A stretch of DNA of 64,000 nucleotides. Origin: Oceanobacillus rekensis. GTDB taxonomy: Bacteria; Bacillota; Bacilli; Bacillales; Amphibacillaceae. Of the stretch, positions 1 to 9,639 are shown one piece after another. The number at the start of each line of letters is the position of its first letter. Positions within the stretch are counted from its first letter, which is position 1. Both the position numbers and the translations under genes were made by a program. The notes under the pieces were generated by a model that saw only the letters and a list, made by a program, of their open reading frames with translations, was not told the DNA's origin and did not search any database. The stretch is from assembly GCF_002153375.1 (NCBI RefSeq), contig NZ_MTBQ01000002.1:656750-720749 (forward strand), in the 5' to 3' direction.

Positions 1-348
1 CCTGATTTTGAGGATGTTTTCGTTATTGGTGATTGTGCATTGATTAAAAACCAAGAAACTGGTCGAGCTTATCCTCCAACTGCCCAAATTGCGATCCAGC
101 AGGCAGAAACAGTGGCAAATAATGTGAAGGCAAGCATCCACCAAGAAGAAATGGATAGCTTCACACCAAACCTGCAAGGGACAATTACTTCGCTTGGTAA
201 TAATGACGCGATTGCTGAAGTATTTGGACGTAAATTATTTGGCTGGAAAGCTTCGTGTATGAAAAAAATGAGCGATAACCGCTACCTGTTAAAATTAGGT
301 GGATTAAGTCTCCTCATGAAAAAAGGGAAATTTAACTTCTTTTATTGA
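1..348 (+). CDS. Type II NADH dehydrogenase (NDH-2), C-terminal part
   Basis: The frame is open from base 1, so this is the last 115 residues of a gene that starts outside the window. It opens with a VFVIGDCA-type motif, the second FAD-binding segment of the NDH-2 / pyridine nucleotide-disulfide reductase family, followed by the YPPTAQIAIQQA stretch typical of these enzymes. NDH-2 oxidises NADH and reduces menaquinone at the inner face of the membrane without pumping protons. In B. subtilis the NDH-2-like gene yumB sits next to yuiA-yuiB-yuiC, and yuiB and yuiC follow here, so this is probably the yumB orthologue. A terminator follows directly. Confidence 0.88.
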   Translation, partial: PDFEDVFVIGDCALIKNQETGRAYPPTAQIAIQQAETVANNVKASIHQEEMDSFTPNLQGTITSLGNNDAIAEVFGRKLFGWKASCMKKMSDNRYLLKLGGLSLLMKKGKFNFFY

Positions 349-364
349 TAATATTTAAGGCAAT

Positions 365-402
365 AAAGCAAAGGCCCCGAGCGTATAGCCTTTGCTTTTT
401 CT
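365..402 (+). terminator. Rho-independent terminator after NDH-2
   Basis: An 11-bp stem (AAAGCAAAGGC / GCCTTTGCTTT) with a 12-nt loop is followed by a T-rich run. Confidence 0.85.
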
Positions 403-467
403 TTAATTTATTATAAAATGGCTTTTGTATGCTTACATAGTTAGTAAAGGTGAGGGGAGATTATTCA

Positions 468-779
468 TTGATACAATTAATCGTATCCATTCTGTTATAT
501 TTTGTTATATTTTTCGGGATAGCTTTTATTTTGAATATGCTTTTAAGAAGGACTTGGCTCATGTCATTTATCTATCCGTTTATTGTGATTATGATCATAG
601 ATAATATTTCCACATGGAGTTATTTTACAAATACGGGAGAAGCAATGGCCACGTTATCTTCTGAAGTAACTAGTTTGGCAGTAATGGATATCGTTATTTT
701 AGGGTCGGGATTTATTGGTACCATTGTTTCCGGATGGGTTATAAAATTCTTGCGTAAGAGTGGATATCAGATGTTTTAG
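468..779 (+). CDS. yuiB: YuiB-like integral membrane protein
   Basis: A 103-residue, very hydrophobic protein with about three membrane segments, matching the small YuiB family by sequence style and by position before yuiC. Function is unknown. The frame stays open to a GTG at 450, but the AGGGGAG ribosome site at 452-458 sits 9 nt before a TTG at 468, so TTG 468 is the better start (product begins MIQLIVSILL). It lies between the NDH-2 terminator and yuiC, 59 bp upstream of the latter. Confidence 0.75.
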   Translation: MIQLIVSILLYFVIFFGIAFILNMLLRRTWLMSFIYPFIVIMIIDNISTWSYFTNTGEAMATLSSEVTSLAVMDIVILGSGFIGTIVSGWVIKFLRKSGYQMF

Positions 780-838
780 TAATTTTTTTGAATAAAATTT
801 TAATAGATTGGAAATGATAACATCCAAGAGGTGTTATC

Positions 839-1516
839 ATGAAAAACAAAAGAAATATTTGGCATTTAGTGATGGTTCCGCTGATTATGGTACTGTTTTG
901 GCAGGCAGTAACATCCATTGCAAATGTCAGTTGGAGTGAAGACCTTGTTGAGCCGGCAAATGCCCAGCCGTATACTCCACAAGCTGCAGTGTACAGACAT
1001 ATTGCATTAAAAGATAAAGGGTTAAATGTTTTACCAGCAAATCAAAGGCAAATCTCAAGCGATGAGATTGATACTCCCGAGACAATTGAAGAAGCAATTG
1101 ATTTTGAACAATATCCAGTTGAAATGGTTTTGGCTACAGGCTACACCGCTGGAATTGAGTCGACGGGAAAAACACCTAATCATCCTGAATATGGGATTAC
1201 TTTCTCGGGTGTTAAGGTGAAGCGAGACTTGTATTCTACTATTGCAGCAGATTTAGATGTTTATCCGATTGGGACAATCCTGTATATACCAGATTATGGA
1301 TATGGTGTTGTTGCCGATAAGGGTAGTGCAATTACAGGAAATAAAGTCGATTTATTTTACAACACTGTTGACGATGTTTATTCCGAGTGGGGTAAAAAAG
1401 AAGTGGAAGTATATGTCATTGAAATGGGTGATGGGAAACTGAGTGAAGAGCAACTCATCCAACTAAATGAAGAAGAATCCATGCAGGTATTTAGACAACA
1501 AATGAATGAGAGTTAA
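839..1516 (+). CDS. yuiC: YuiC-like 3D-domain cell-wall protein
   Basis: A 225-residue protein with an N-terminal signal/anchor (residues ~8-28) and a C-terminal 3D domain (double-psi beta-barrel, ~100-200). The domain shows the family's A-T-G-Y-T-A-G, STGKTPxHPxYGIT and [14 protein letters not shown] segments; its conserved aspartates give the domain its name. In the family the barrel is related to stationary-phase survival proteins and to lytic transglycosylases acting on peptidoglycan. An AAGAGGTG ribosome site precedes ATG 839. Synteny with yumB-yuiB supports the name. Export and wall remodelling are inferred, not shown. Confidence 0.85.
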   Translation: MKNKRNIWHLVMVPLIMVLFWQAVTSIANVSWSEDLVEPANAQPYTPQAAVYRHIALKDKGLNVLPANQRQISSDEIDTPETIEEAIDFEQYPVEMVLATGYTAGIESTGKTPNHPEYGITFSGVKVKRDLYSTIAADLDVYPIGTILYIPDYGYGVVADKGSAITGNKVDLFYNTVDDVYSEWGKKEVEVYVIEMGDGKLSEEQLIQLNEEESMQVFRQQMNES

Positions 1517-1520
1517 TATG

Positions 1521-1558
1521 AAAAGCAAGGGAACTTGAAGGTTCTCTTGCTTTTTGTT
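1521..1558 (+). terminator. Terminator after yuiC
   Basis: Stem of AAAGCAAGGGAAC against GTTCTCTTGCTTT with a 4-nt loop, followed by TTTTTG. Confidence 0.85.
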
Positions 1559-1631
1559 TTGCTTCTTTGGGACAAGAAACCTATTCCCAGGTTCCTCTGA
1601 CTTCATGCTAATTTAAGTATAGCTGCTGTTC

Positions 1632-3113
1632 TTATTTGTTAATTGCTTGTGAGCATAGTCGAAGTATTAATTCTTTCATATCGACGAGTCGTGGAAATTT
1701 AATTTTTTCGGTGGTTCCAGCTATTACTAACGGTACCAGCGTTTCCTGTTTGTGTAATGAACCATGTGCTGCACCACTTAGGTGGAATGGGTTCGATTGA
1801 GATTTGAAATCACAGCCAGGTTTAGCATTAACTACAATGAAACGGCCTGAATGGGAATGCAGGGCACTATAAATTCTAGCTAATGCATCTGGATAATCCC
1901 CATAGGACAATTGTTTATTATTTGTCATATGTAAATCTAGAAGATTGGGATTTCCTTCAATTCCCCATGTTTGGTTATATACATCCTTATAATCACCTGT
2001 TGGAAAATAACGTAATGAACCTTCTCTCATACCTGACTTGATTTGGATATAATTTTCTTCCTTCCAGGCAATGATATCGATCCGTTGATCATTTTTAACT
2101 TGTTCAACAATAGCAGATAGTGGAATATTTTTATCCAGTACATAAATATAGGCCATGCGCTGGTTTACACATAGTACAAGCTGGTCCTTTTTATGTACAG
2201 GACGTTCGATTCGGGCTATGCGATATTTTTTTAGTATTTTACGCAAGTCAATAATAAATTTCTTATAATTGGCCCCTGTTGGAGAATGACCATTATCGCC
2301 CATCACCATCCATACATTTCGATTTAGTGCTTCCTCCCAGCTGGAATACATATTCAACATTTTTTGAATTTGCTTGTCAATCTTGGCAATGCCCTTTATA
2401 TCCATCGGTCCTTTAAAATGGATACGACTGTCTAAATCTTGGAAGATGCAGAATGTAAACGCTGGAAGGTTATTTTTACGAATTAAATACTTAAGCTCCC
2501 GAGCGGTATATTTATAATTTCCAGCAGCTATTTGCGGTGTGAATCCATGTTGCCTTAGTTTGGAAAAAATTCCTAAAGACATGATGGGTGGTGTTTTCGT
2601 TGTCCACTCGCCATTTTCAAAGCGGGTCAAAGTGCTGAGCAGTCGAGGAACACGTAACTTTCTTGGTGTATTTCCACGATAGACAAACGAATTAATCGAA
2701 GCAGAAGGGAGGCCCATCTCAGCTAAATCCTCATAAATCGTCGAAACCTTACTGCTTAAATGCTCATTATTTAGTCGATAAAGCATATTATGGACGGATC
2801 TGCGGATACCTAATCGAAATGTTTCACGAAAACCTGTCCCATAGTTAATAATTTCTTTTCTGGAGTCATCGAACCAAGTTAACCCTGGAACATGGTGCAT
2901 GTCAGCATATGTACCTGTTAAAAGACTGCTATCGATCGTTACCGACATTGTTGGAAATGAACTAACCATATTAGGAATATAAGTCCCATTCTCCATCAGA
3001 AATTCAAGTGCAGGAGCACGTCCGGTTTGAACAGCTACTTCCAACGGCTCAGACATTAAAGAATCGATATTTAGTAAGATTATTGGTTTTATCGTTTGTG
3101 GATTTTTCTTCAT
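1632..3113 (-). CDS. Type I phosphodiesterase / alkaline phosphatase-superfamily protein
   Basis: A 493-residue protein of the nucleotide pyrophosphatase/phosphodiesterase superfamily. Residues 11-18 (ILLNIDSL) hold the first metal-binding Asp; FPTMSVTIDSSLLTG (~54-68) carries the Thr/Ser nucleophile region; GDNGHSPTG and GAAHGSLHKQETLVP supply the later Asp/His metal ligands. The fold hydrolyses phosphodiester or phosphate-ester bonds with two metal ions. No signal peptide is evident, so it is probably cytoplasmic. Substrate is unknown. A GAGGA ribosome site lies 9 nt before ATG. It stands alone, divergent from the panE-like gene. Confidence 0.8.
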   Translation of the reverse strand: MKKNPQTIKPIILLNIDSLMSEPLEVAVQTGRAPALEFLMENGTYIPNMVSSFPTMSVTIDSSLLTGTYADMHHVPGLTWFDDSRKEIINYGTGFRETFRLGIRRSVHNMLYRLNNEHLSSKVSTIYEDLAEMGLPSASINSFVYRGNTPRKLRVPRLLSTLTRFENGEWTTKTPPIMSLGIFSKLRQHGFTPQIAAGNYKYTARELKYLIRKNNLPAFTFCIFQDLDSRIHFKGPMDIKGIAKIDKQIQKMLNMYSSWEEALNRNVWMVMGDNGHSPTGANYKKFIIDLRKILKKYRIARIERPVHKKDQLVLCVNQRMAYIYVLDKNIPLSAIVEQVKNDQRIDIIAWKEENYIQIKSGMREGSLRYFPTGDYKDVYNQTWGIEGNPNLLDLHMTNNKQLSYGDYPDALARIYSALHSHSGRFIVVNAKPGCDFKSQSNPFHLSGAAHGSLHKQETLVPLVIAGTTEKIKFPRLVDMKELILRLCSQAINK

Positions 3114-3349
3114 ATAGTTTCATCCTCACTACTAGCTATTGGTTTGTAGTTATTGTTTGACTTTTAGCTTTTAATATACGGCTACTTTCTACTCGTAGTT
3201 ATTACTTGGCGAACAGAAAGAGGGAGATTATGGATATTAAGACTTATCGTATATTAAATATAATTTCAACAATTCATTTAAAAAATGGGAATTTATATTT
3301 TTTCATGATAACCTAAATAAAAAAGCTAAAAGGGTGGAGTAACTTTATA
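3114..3349. other. Divergent intergenic region, nothing specific seen
   Basis: This 236-bp A+T-rich stretch must hold the promoters of the phosphodiesterase (minus) and ketopantoate reductase (plus) genes. No operator, riboswitch or repeat could be recognised. Confidence 0.4.
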
Positions 3350-4273
3350 ATGAATATTTTAGTACAAGGTGCAGGAGCACTGGGAGGCTATTTCGGTGGT
3401 AGGATATTAGAGGCTGGTTATGATGTTTCATTTTTTGTGAGAGAAAAGCGGGCTGCCAGTTTAACAAAAGAGGGCTTGAAAATAACTAGCCCTGAAGGAA
3501 TGTTTGAAAGTAAAAATGTAATGGTTTTCACTAGACTTGAGGAAATTAAAAACATCGATTTGGTGATACTCGCAGTAAAGGGTTATCATCTTGACCAAGT
3601 TATACCGCAAATTCAAGCGATTGTAGAACAGACTGATGCATTTGTGCTGCCATTATTAAATGGTGTGGAACATTTGGAAATACTACAGCAAGCTATTGGG
3701 GAAGAAAAAGTGTTGGGAGGTTTTGCTTCTATCATTGCAACGTTAAATGAGCAGGGGCATATCGTACATTCAAGTGGCAGCAGTGCGATCAAATTTGGTG
3801 CACTGCATAACGACCAAATAGAAGTATGTAAGCAATTGGAAGCGATGAATCAGCATGTCAAGACAAAAATTTTAAGAGAAGAAGCTATTTTAAAACATAT
3901 GTGGAAAAAATACATATTCATTACGGCCTTTTCTGGAATTACTTCAGCAATGCAGTTGCCAGCAGGTTTTATCGCGAATACAGAAGCATCGTTTGCTACT
4001 GCTGGAAACGTAATCTATGAAATGAGTATGCTTGCTGAGAAAGAAGGGATTGTTTTAACCGAACAAGAAGTAGAAGGAATGGTAAATAGGCTAAGAGGCT
4101 TTTCCGGTGAAGCAACATCTTCCATGCATCAGGATATGAGAAAAGGTCTACCTATAGAAGTGGAGCATTTACATGGGGGAGCATTAAGAATGGCCGCCAA
4201 ACATGGTGTGACTGTTCCAGTTATTGAAACATTGTATGGAATTTTGAAACCTTATGAAAATGGCAGACCTTAG
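3350..4273 (+). CDS. panE: 2-dehydropantoate 2-reductase (ketopantoate reductase)
   Basis: A 307-residue NADPH-dependent reductase converting 2-dehydropantoate to pantoate in pantothenate/CoA synthesis. The Rossmann motif GAGALGGYFGGR is at residues 7-18. The family Lys lies in VILAVKGYH (~73-81) and the C-terminal helical domain contains the SSMHQDMRKGLPIEVEHLHGG segment seen in PanE/ApbA proteins. GGGTGGAG lies 10 nt before ATG. B. subtilis has more than one paralogue of this family, so the exact in vivo substrate is not certain. It is a single gene; a hairpin overlaps its stop region. Confidence 0.87.
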   Translation: MNILVQGAGALGGYFGGRILEAGYDVSFFVREKRAASLTKEGLKITSPEGMFESKNVMVFTRLEEIKNIDLVILAVKGYHLDQVIPQIQAIVEQTDAFVLPLLNGVEHLEILQQAIGEEKVLGGFASIIATLNEQGHIVHSSGSSAIKFGALHNDQIEVCKQLEAMNQHVKTKILREEAILKHMWKKYIFITAFSGITSAMQLPAGFIANTEASFATAGNVIYEMSMLAEKEGIVLTEQEVEGMVNRLRGFSGEATSSMHQDMRKGLPIEVEHLHGGALRMAAKHGVTVPVIETLYGILKPYENGRP

Positions 4274-4306
4274 TTTGGAAGGGAGGTTTCATACCTCCTT
4301 TCAAAC
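4273..4306. terminator. Hairpin between panE and crcB
   Basis: Near-perfect inverted repeat of GTTTGGAAGGGAGGT against ACCTCCTTTCAAAC with a 5-nt loop, between convergent genes. There is no clear T-run on either side, so termination strength is uncertain. Confidence 0.55.
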
Positions 4307-4334
4307 GAATACTTGGAGAAACGATTTAGTTCGT

Positions 4335-4700
4335 TCATTTCAAAATAACCAACCCGATCGCTGCAGAAATAAAGCCTATAAGTATTGAGGTTAAAACATA
4401 AATTGCAGCTAGCTTTATCTTTTTTGTTAGTATGAGGTTTATAGTTTCGTTGCCAAAGGTTGAAAAGGTTGTGTATGCTCCGCAAAAACCAACACCGCTA
4501 AAATACCATAACCAATCACTAATTTGGTTCGTAAGATAAAAATGAGCGATTATTCCAAGCAAAAATGAACCTGTGATATTAATAATCCAAGTGCCGACTG
4601 GAAATGGGTGCAGCATATGTATTCCTCTATTAATCATGTTTCCCAATAGATACCTTGCTCCAGCGCCTAATGCACCACCTAATCCTATTATCCAAATCAC
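4335..4700 (-). CDS. crcB: CrcB-family fluoride channel, second subunit
   Basis: A 121-residue four-helix membrane protein of the CrcB/Fluc family, which exports F- through a dual-topology dimer. Family hallmarks seen are the N-terminal GGALGAGARYLLG, the GTWIINITGSFLLG helix (conserved Asn) and GFCGAYTTFSTFGNE (phenylalanine box). Translation starts at GTG overlapping the stop of the upstream crcB by 4 nt, so the two are translationally coupled. In species with two adjacent crcB genes the products usually form one antiparallel heterodimer, which I infer here. Confidence 0.92.
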   Translation of the reverse strand: MIWIIGLGGALGAGARYLLGNMINRGIHMLHPFPVGTWIINITGSFLLGIIAHFYLTNQISDWLWYFSGVGFCGAYTTFSTFGNETINLILTKKIKLAAIYVLTSILIGFISAAIGLVILK

Positions 4701-5074
4701 GTAACATCGCCTTCTTTTAATGCTAATTTATAACCTAAATAAGATAATAATAGTCCTAATATTATAGAAGCCAAAACATAGAGCAGTCCCAACATAAAAA
4801 GACCTTGTTGCAATAAGGCAATCGTCTCCGCTGAAAAGGTTGAAAAGGTTGTAAATGAACCAATAAAGCCTGTTCCAATGAACAAGGTAGTGTTCGTGCT
4901 TATATTGTTCTTTTGACCTACGAATGTAAGAAACCACCCTAAAAGAAAGCAGCCAATGAAGTTTATTAGTAGGGTACCTAAAGGAAAACCATTGTTTGTA
5001 TAGACCCATTCCCCTAAAGCATACCTGGAAATTGCCCCGAAAAAACCACCAATCATAACGAATAATGTATTCAT
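4697..5074 (-). CDS. crcB: CrcB-family fluoride channel, first subunit
   Basis: A 125-residue paralogue of the following gene with the same landmarks: GGFFGAISRYALGEW, GTLLINFIGCFLLG and GTGFIGSFTTFSTFSAE. It is the first gene of a two-gene operon; ATG is preceded by an AAAAGGTGA ribosome site. I looked for a fluoride riboswitch in the ~120 bp upstream and could not recognise the conserved core, so regulation is open. Confidence 0.92.
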   Translation of the reverse strand: MNTLFVMIGGFFGAISRYALGEWVYTNNGFPLGTLLINFIGCFLLGWFLTFVGQKNNISTNTTLFIGTGFIGSFTTFSTFSAETIALLQQGLFMLGLLYVLASIILGLLLSYLGYKLALKEGDVT

Positions 5075-5358
5075 TTAATCACCTTTTCCTAATATAAACA
5101 AAGACTCTTATTAAGAGATTGTTACAATTCTCCTATCCTGGTAAGTGTTAGTCTTCCTATACTCTACGAACAACAATACAAAAGATGGTTATATTATATC
5201 ATTTTTTGCAGAAAAACTAACCGAAGTATTCGATTAACCCACCCTATACCTCCTAAAAGCAGTTATTCTTCCCATCGAAAAGCATTTACGAAATTATATA
5301 AATTACTTGGCATTTTATTCCAACTCACTGATGCCTAAAGTTAAATTAATATTTACAA

Positions 5359-5374
5359 TCAAATATATGTTTGA
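5359..5374. promoter_or_regulatory. Upstream ArsR/CadC-type operator
   Basis: The 16-bp imperfect palindrome TCAAATATATGTTTGA has TCAAA / TTTGA arms and resembles the TCAAAT...ATTTGA half-sites bound by CadC/ArsR repressors. It lies about 80 bp upstream of the cadC start and 49 bp centre-to-centre from the second site. Confidence 0.65.
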
Positions 5375-5407
5375 CTATTTGAACAAAAATGCATAAGATA
5401 ATAATAA

Positions 5408-5423
5408 TCAAACTTATATTTGA
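5408..5423. promoter_or_regulatory. Proximal ArsR/CadC-type operator
   Basis: The palindrome TCAAACTTATATTTGA ends 17 bp before the chosen cadC start and just upstream of its ribosome site. Flanking ATAA / ATAT gives the longer ATA-n-TCAAA...TTTGA-n-TAT pattern of CadC operators, so autoregulation of cadC-cadA is the likely role. Confidence 0.75.
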
Positions 5424-5440
5424 ATATGGGAGTGAATGAT

Positions 5441-5809
5441 ATGATGAGCAAGGATGTATGTGAAACAACGTGTATTGATGAAGAAAAAGTGATTAGGGTT
5501 CAAAATAACCTATCTGAACAAAATCCCTTGGAAGTTGCAAAGATTTTCAAGGCTTTATCAGATGATACAAGAATTAAAATTGCATATGCTTTATCTTTAG
5601 AGGAAAAATTATGTGTATGCGATGTTGCGAATATTGTAGGTTCAACGACTGCAACGGCATCTCATCATTTAAGATTATTGAAAAACCTTGGTCTTGCTAA
5701 TTATCGTAAAGAAGGAAAGTTAGTTTATTATTCACTAGATGATGAGCATGTGAAGCAACTTATATTACTCGCCTTTGCACATCATAAGGAGGTGCCTGAG
5801 GTTGGATGA
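5441..5809 (+). CDS. cadC: CadC/ArsR-family metal-sensing repressor
   Basis: A 122-residue winged-helix repressor. It has the N-terminal Cys pair (CETTC) and the ELCVCDVA-type alpha-3 motif ([15 protein letters not shown]), which together form the Cd/Pb/Zn-sensing thiolate site of CadC, followed by the [16 protein letters not shown] recognition helix. Metal binding releases the protein from DNA. The frame extends to a TTG at 5420, but GGGAG at 5428-5432 lies 8 nt before ATG 5441, which gives the usual CadC length. Its end overlaps the cadA start. Two operator-like palindromes lie upstream. Confidence 0.92.
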   Translation: MMSKDVCETTCIDEEKVIRVQNNLSEQNPLEVAKIFKALSDDTRIKIAYALSLEEKLCVCDVANIVGSTTATASHHLRLLKNLGLANYRKEGKLVYYSLDDEHVKQLILLAFAHHKEVPEVG

Positions 5810-7967
5810 AGCAGCGAAAACAATAGATGAGAAAAAAGTATATCGAGTCGAAGGATTTTCATGCGCTAACTGTGCAGGGAAATTCGAGAATAATGTTAAA
5901 AAAATTCCAGGTGTTCATGATGCAAAAGTAAATTTCGGTGCATCGAAAATATCCGTTTATGGCAAACCATCAATCGAAGAATTAGAAAGAGCCGGTGCTT
6001 TTGAGGATCTAAAGGTAGCTCCTGAAAAACGAAGACAACAGACTATAGAAGAGGTTGAAAAAGGAAAAAAAGATGAGAAAGTACCTTTTCATAAAAAGCA
6101 TAGCACTTTACTAACTTCGATATTATTTCTTGTTTTCGGTTACCTATCTTTGTTTGTCAACGGTGAAGAAAACATTGTAACTATTTTATTATTTTTAGCA
6201 TCCATGTTAATTGGAGGATTATCTCTTTTTAAAGTCGGATTTCAAAATTTATTACGCTTTGAATTTGACATGAGAACCCTAATGACAGTTGCCGTTATTG
6301 GTGGCGCTATTATAGGTGAGTGGGCTGAAGTTTCTGTAGTTGTAATTCTCTTTGCAATCAGTGAGGCAATGGAACGGTTCTCTATGGATAGAGCAAGGCA
6401 ATCGATTCGATCCTTAATGGATATTGCTCCAAATGAAGCACTTGTTAGGCGTAATGGAAAAGAGATAATGGTCCATGTGGATGATATCGCTGTTGGCGAC
6501 ATTATGATTGTAAAACCAGGTCAAAAGATTGCGATGGATGGCGTGGTTGTAAATGGCTACTCTGCCGTCAATCAGGCAGCAATAACAGGTGAGTCTGTTC
6601 CTGTTGCCAAAACAATTAACAATGATGTATTTGCTGGTACTTTAAATGAAGAAGGTTTGCTTGAGGTTAGAATAACCAAACTTATAGAGGATACTACCAT
6701 TTCCAAGATTATACATCTTGTCGAAGAAGCACAAGGGGAACGTGCTCCAGCTCAAGCTTTTGTTGATAAATTCGCGAAGTATTACACGCCGATTATTATG
6801 GTAATTGCTGCGTTAGTTGCTGTAATTCCTCCTTTATTTTTTGAGGGCAGCTGGGAAACATGGGTATATCAAGGCTTAGCTGTTCTGGTTGTTGGTTGCC
6901 CTTGCGCATTGGTTATATCCACGCCAATTGCCATTGTTTCAGCTATCGGGAATGCAGCGAAGAAAGGTGTACTTGTAAAAGGCGGCGTTCACTTGGAAGA
7001 AATGGGTAACTTAAAGGCGATTGCATTCGATAAAACAGGTACACTAACAAAAGGAGTTCCAGTTGTAACTGACTATAATTTGCTAGATAATCAGATGGAA
7101 GAAAAAGCGCTTCTCTCTATTATTACGGCCTTGGAATATCGTTCTCAACATCCCCTTGCCTCAGCAATTATGAAAAAAGCAGAGGGAGAAAACATTTCCT
7201 ATTCTGCTGTAATCGTTGAAGGTTTCTCATCTATCACGGGTAGAGGTATTAAAGGCACCGTAAACGGAACAACTTACTATATAGGGAGTCCAAAGCTTTT
7301 TAAGGAAATATCTGTTACTGATTTTGACCCAGATATTGAGGAAAAAGTAAGAACCCTGCAAAACCAAGGAAAAACTGCCATGATTATTGGAACGGAGCAA
7401 AGTGTCCTTGCAGTTATGGCTGTTGCTGACGAGGTCCGAGAAACTAGTAAAGACGTAATTCGTAAGTTACATCAGTTAGGAATCGAAAAAACAGTTATGC
7501 TGACTGGTGATAATAAGGGGACTGCAGATGCAATCGGAGGATTTGTCGAAGTATCCGATATTCAAGCAGAACTGATGCCACAGGATAAATTAGACTATAT
7601 TAAACAATTAAGGTCGGAGCATGGATTTGTTGCGATGGTTGGGGATGGAGTCAATGATGCGCCAGCTTTAGCTGCTTCAACAGTTGGAATCGCAATGGGT
7701 GGTGCTGGAACTGATACAGCAATGGAAACAGCTGACGTTGTTCTAATGGGAGATGACTTAAGAAAACTTCCTTTCGCAGTCAGACTAAGTCGAAAAGCTC
7801 TCAATATAATCAAAGCTAATATAGGCTTTGCAATAGCAATTAAATTTATTGCCTTACTGCTGGTTATACCTGGTTGGCTAACACTCTGGATTGCTATTCT
7901 TTCAGATATGGGGGCAACACTTCTAGTAGCATTAAATGGTTTAAGACTTATGCGGGTAAAAGAATAA
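5802..7967 (+). CDS. cadA: Cd/Zn/Pb-exporting P1B-type ATPase CadA
   Basis: A 721-residue heavy-metal P-type ATPase. One N-terminal HMA domain carries GFSCANC (~18-24). The actuator loop has TGES (~262), membrane helix 6 the metal-binding CPC (~364), the phosphorylation site DKTGT (~409), the nucleotide-domain HP (~449) and the hinge GDGVNDAP (~613). CPC with a single HMA and a CadC partner indicates export of Cd(II), Zn(II) or Pb(II). AAGGAGGTG at 5786-5794 points to TTG 5802, inside the end of cadC (8-nt overlap), so translation is coupled. The reading frame opens upstream at 5775, but nothing supports that start. Confidence 0.95.
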   Translation: MDEAAKTIDEKKVYRVEGFSCANCAGKFENNVKKIPGVHDAKVNFGASKISVYGKPSIEELERAGAFEDLKVAPEKRRQQTIEEVEKGKKDEKVPFHKKHSTLLTSILFLVFGYLSLFVNGEENIVTILLFLASMLIGGLSLFKVGFQNLLRFEFDMRTLMTVAVIGGAIIGEWAEVSVVVILFAISEAMERFSMDRARQSIRSLMDIAPNEALVRRNGKEIMVHVDDIAVGDIMIVKPGQKIAMDGVVVNGYSAVNQAAITGESVPVAKTINNDVFAGTLNEEGLLEVRITKLIEDTTISKIIHLVEEAQGERAPAQAFVDKFAKYYTPIIMVIAALVAVIPPLFFEGSWETWVYQGLAVLVVGCPCALVISTPIAIVSAIGNAAKKGVLVKGGVHLEEMGNLKAIAFDKTGTLTKGVPVVTDYNLLDNQMEEKALLSIITALEYRSQHPLASAIMKKAEGENISYSAVIVEGFSSITGRGIKGTVNGTTYYIGSPKLFKEISVTDFDPDIEEKVRTLQNQGKTAMIIGTEQSVLAVMAVADEVRETSKDVIRKLHQLGIEKTVMLTGDNKGTADAIGGFVEVSDIQAELMPQDKLDYIKQLRSEHGFVAMVGDGVNDAPALAASTVGIAMGGAGTDTAMETADVVLMGDDLRKLPFAVRLSRKALNIIKANIGFAIAIKFIALLLVIPGWLTLWIAILSDMGATLLVALNGLRLMRVKE

Positions 7968-8036
7968 ATTTCAGAAAATCAATCTTATGAAAAAAATTAA
8001 ATTCTTTTATTAAAAAGGTTTTATTTAAGGGATCTT

Positions 8037-8092
8037 TTTGCAATGGCTGTTGCATTTTAAGTATCGTAGTTGAGATAAACTGTGCACTACCC
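8037..8092. repeat. Fragment of dispersed intergenic repeat (end segment)
   Basis: GTAGTTGAGATAAACTG is the complement of the CAGTTTATCTCAACTAC-like ends found in the larger repeats (compare 9892, 51836 and 58195). Confidence 0.5.
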
Positions 8093-8159
8093 TCTATTCA
8101 TGTACGATACTACACACAAAATCGAAAAAACAATGTAATTTTTAGAATACAGCCTATAG

Positions 8160-8197
8160 AAAGACTCATGCTTATTAGTGGATTAATATGCATGAGT
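8160..8197. terminator. Bidirectional terminator between cadA and yuiD
   Basis: A perfect 12-bp stem (AAAGACTCATGC / GCATGAGTCTTT) with a 17-nt A+T-rich loop lies between the two convergent genes. Confidence 0.8.
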
Positions 8198-8205
8198 CTT
8201 TCTAT

Positions 8206-8682
8206 TTAATAAAAAAGCGGGTAAAGGAGGAAAGCTATGATAATTCCTGTTAATCCACCGAAAAAAACTTCAATGGGCTGGTGTCCGAGTAGTTCTTTCA
8301 ATTCTTTACGCTTCTCTACTTCTCCCTTTTTATTCCAATCCTTTGCATTGTCTGTGAAGTATTGAAAGTCTTTGATTAAACGATTTAGAACAGCAGCTTG
8401 TTCTCCAGCCTGTCTTCGCACTCCAGAAGCATCGAACATTGTAATGACACTAAAAATACATGCCAATCCAAATACACTTGAGGTTACTCCCTCTACAATA
8501 CCAATTGCTGTAGTCAATCCGGTAACAGCAGCAGAGTGACTACTGGGCATCCCACCAGTACTAAATGCTAGTCCTGGCTGGAATTCTTTTGTAAAGATTA
8601 ATTTAATGGGAATCTTAATAACTTGGGCAAATACAATGGCCGCTAAAGCTGCCCATAAAGGGAAGTTGGAAAACAAAGCCAT
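8206..8682 (-). CDS. yuiD: YuiD-like divergent PAP2 family membrane protein
   Basis: A 158-residue membrane protein of the DUF212 / divergent PAP2 family. GGMPSSHSAAVTGLT (~43-57) corresponds to the PSGH-type phosphatase motif, and a later FDASGVRRQAGEQA segment is family-specific. Relatives may dephosphorylate lipid phosphates, but activity is unproven. The longer reading starts at 8694 inside the GGAAGGA ribosome site; the ATG at 8682 has a usable spacing (11 nt). In B. subtilis yuiD follows yuiC directly. Here about 6.7 kb, including cadCA and crcB, separates them. Confidence 0.82.
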   Translation of the reverse strand: MALFSNFPLWAALAAIVFAQVIKIPIKLIFTKEFQPGLAFSTGGMPSSHSAAVTGLTTAIGIVEGVTSSVFGLACIFSVITMFDASGVRRQAGEQAAVLNRLIKDFQYFTDNAKDWNKKGEVEKRKELKELLGHQPIEVFFGGLTGIIIAFLLYPLFY

Positions 8683-8820
8683 ACAGTCATACATCCTTCC
8701 GCTGATCGAAATCCGTTCCTATACCGGTTCTCTTTCGTAGTTTTTTTAATTTTACCATACAGAAGTTTCCAGGTAAACGAATGTATGGTTTAATAAGTTT
8801 CTTATGTAGCCGTCTATAAA

Positions 8821-8859
8821 AGAAAACAGATTACCTACTTTTAAGGCAATCTGTTTTCA
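8821..8859 (-). terminator. Terminator of deoD
   Basis: Stem of GAAAACAGATTRCC arms around a 9-nt loop just downstream of the deoD stop on the minus strand. Confidence 0.75.
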
Positions 8860-8867
8860 CATGTAAT

Positions 8868-9575
8868 TTATTTTATGACGGCATCTAAAGCAATTTCCAT
8901 CATTTCATTAAAAGTTGTTTGGCGTTCTTCGGCTGTTGTTTCTTCACCAGTAAGAATATGGTCGGAAACAGTTAGAACAGATAATGCCTGTCTTCCATAT
9001 TTAGCTGCCAATGTATACAATGCCGTTGTTTCCATTTCGATTGCCAGTACTTGATATTTAGCAAGCAGTTCATTGACTTCTTTTGCATTGTCGCGATAGA
9101 ATGCATCACTTGTAAATACATTACCGACACGTAGGTTAAGCCCTTTATTCATCCCAGCCTCATATGCATTTCTCAATAGCTCAAAGTCGGCGATTGGAGC
9201 ATAATCAATACCATTGAAAATTAATTGGTTTGTTTTTGAGTCGGTTGTCGCCCCTTGAGCTAATATGACGTCACGTACCTTGACATCTTTCTGAATGGCA
9301 CCACATGTTCCGACACGTAATAGTTTTTTTACATCATAGCTTTGTATTAGTTCATTAACGTAGATGGAGATGGAAGGCACGCCCATACCTGTTCCTTGTA
9401 CAGAAATACGTTCACCTTTGTATGTACCAGTATAGCCATACATGCCACGAACTTCATTATAAAGTTTTGCATCCTCCAGATAAGTTTCCGCGATAAATTT
9501 TGCGCGAAGCGGATCCCCGGGTAAAAGAATCTTATCAGCAATCTCACCTTGTTTAGCACCAATATGAACACTCAT
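8868..9575 (-). CDS. deoD: Purine nucleoside phosphorylase, DeoD type
   Basis: A 235-residue hexameric-type PNP, the usual DeoD length. [15 protein letters not shown] near the N terminus binds phosphate, RVGTCGAI is the conserved phosphate/nucleoside loop, and EMETTALY contains the ribose-binding Glu-Met-Glu; the catalytic Asp is in [12 protein letters not shown]. It cleaves purine (deoxy)nucleosides to base and (deoxy)ribose-1-phosphate for salvage. AAGGAGGAAATTAA precedes ATG. It is monocistronic with its own terminator. Confidence 0.96.
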   Translation of the reverse strand: MSVHIGAKQGEIADKILLPGDPLRAKFIAETYLEDAKLYNEVRGMYGYTGTYKGERISVQGTGMGVPSISIYVNELIQSYDVKKLLRVGTCGAIQKDVKVRDVILAQGATTDSKTNQLIFNGIDYAPIADFELLRNAYEAGMNKGLNLRVGNVFTSDAFYRDNAKEVNELLAKYQVLAIEMETTALYTLAAKYGRQALSVLTVSDHILTGEETTAEERQTTFNEMMEIALDAVIK

Positions 9576-9639
9576 TTAATTTCCTCCTTATTTCTTGAAG
9601 TAACTTTATTAAAGGCTTTTCCCTAAAAGTTTCTGACTA

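Noticed and set aside
5075..5200. Possible fluoride riboswitch before the crcB pair
   Set aside because: The minus-strand leader lacks the conserved fluoride-aptamer blocks; only a weak CTCTTAATAAGAG hairpin was seen.
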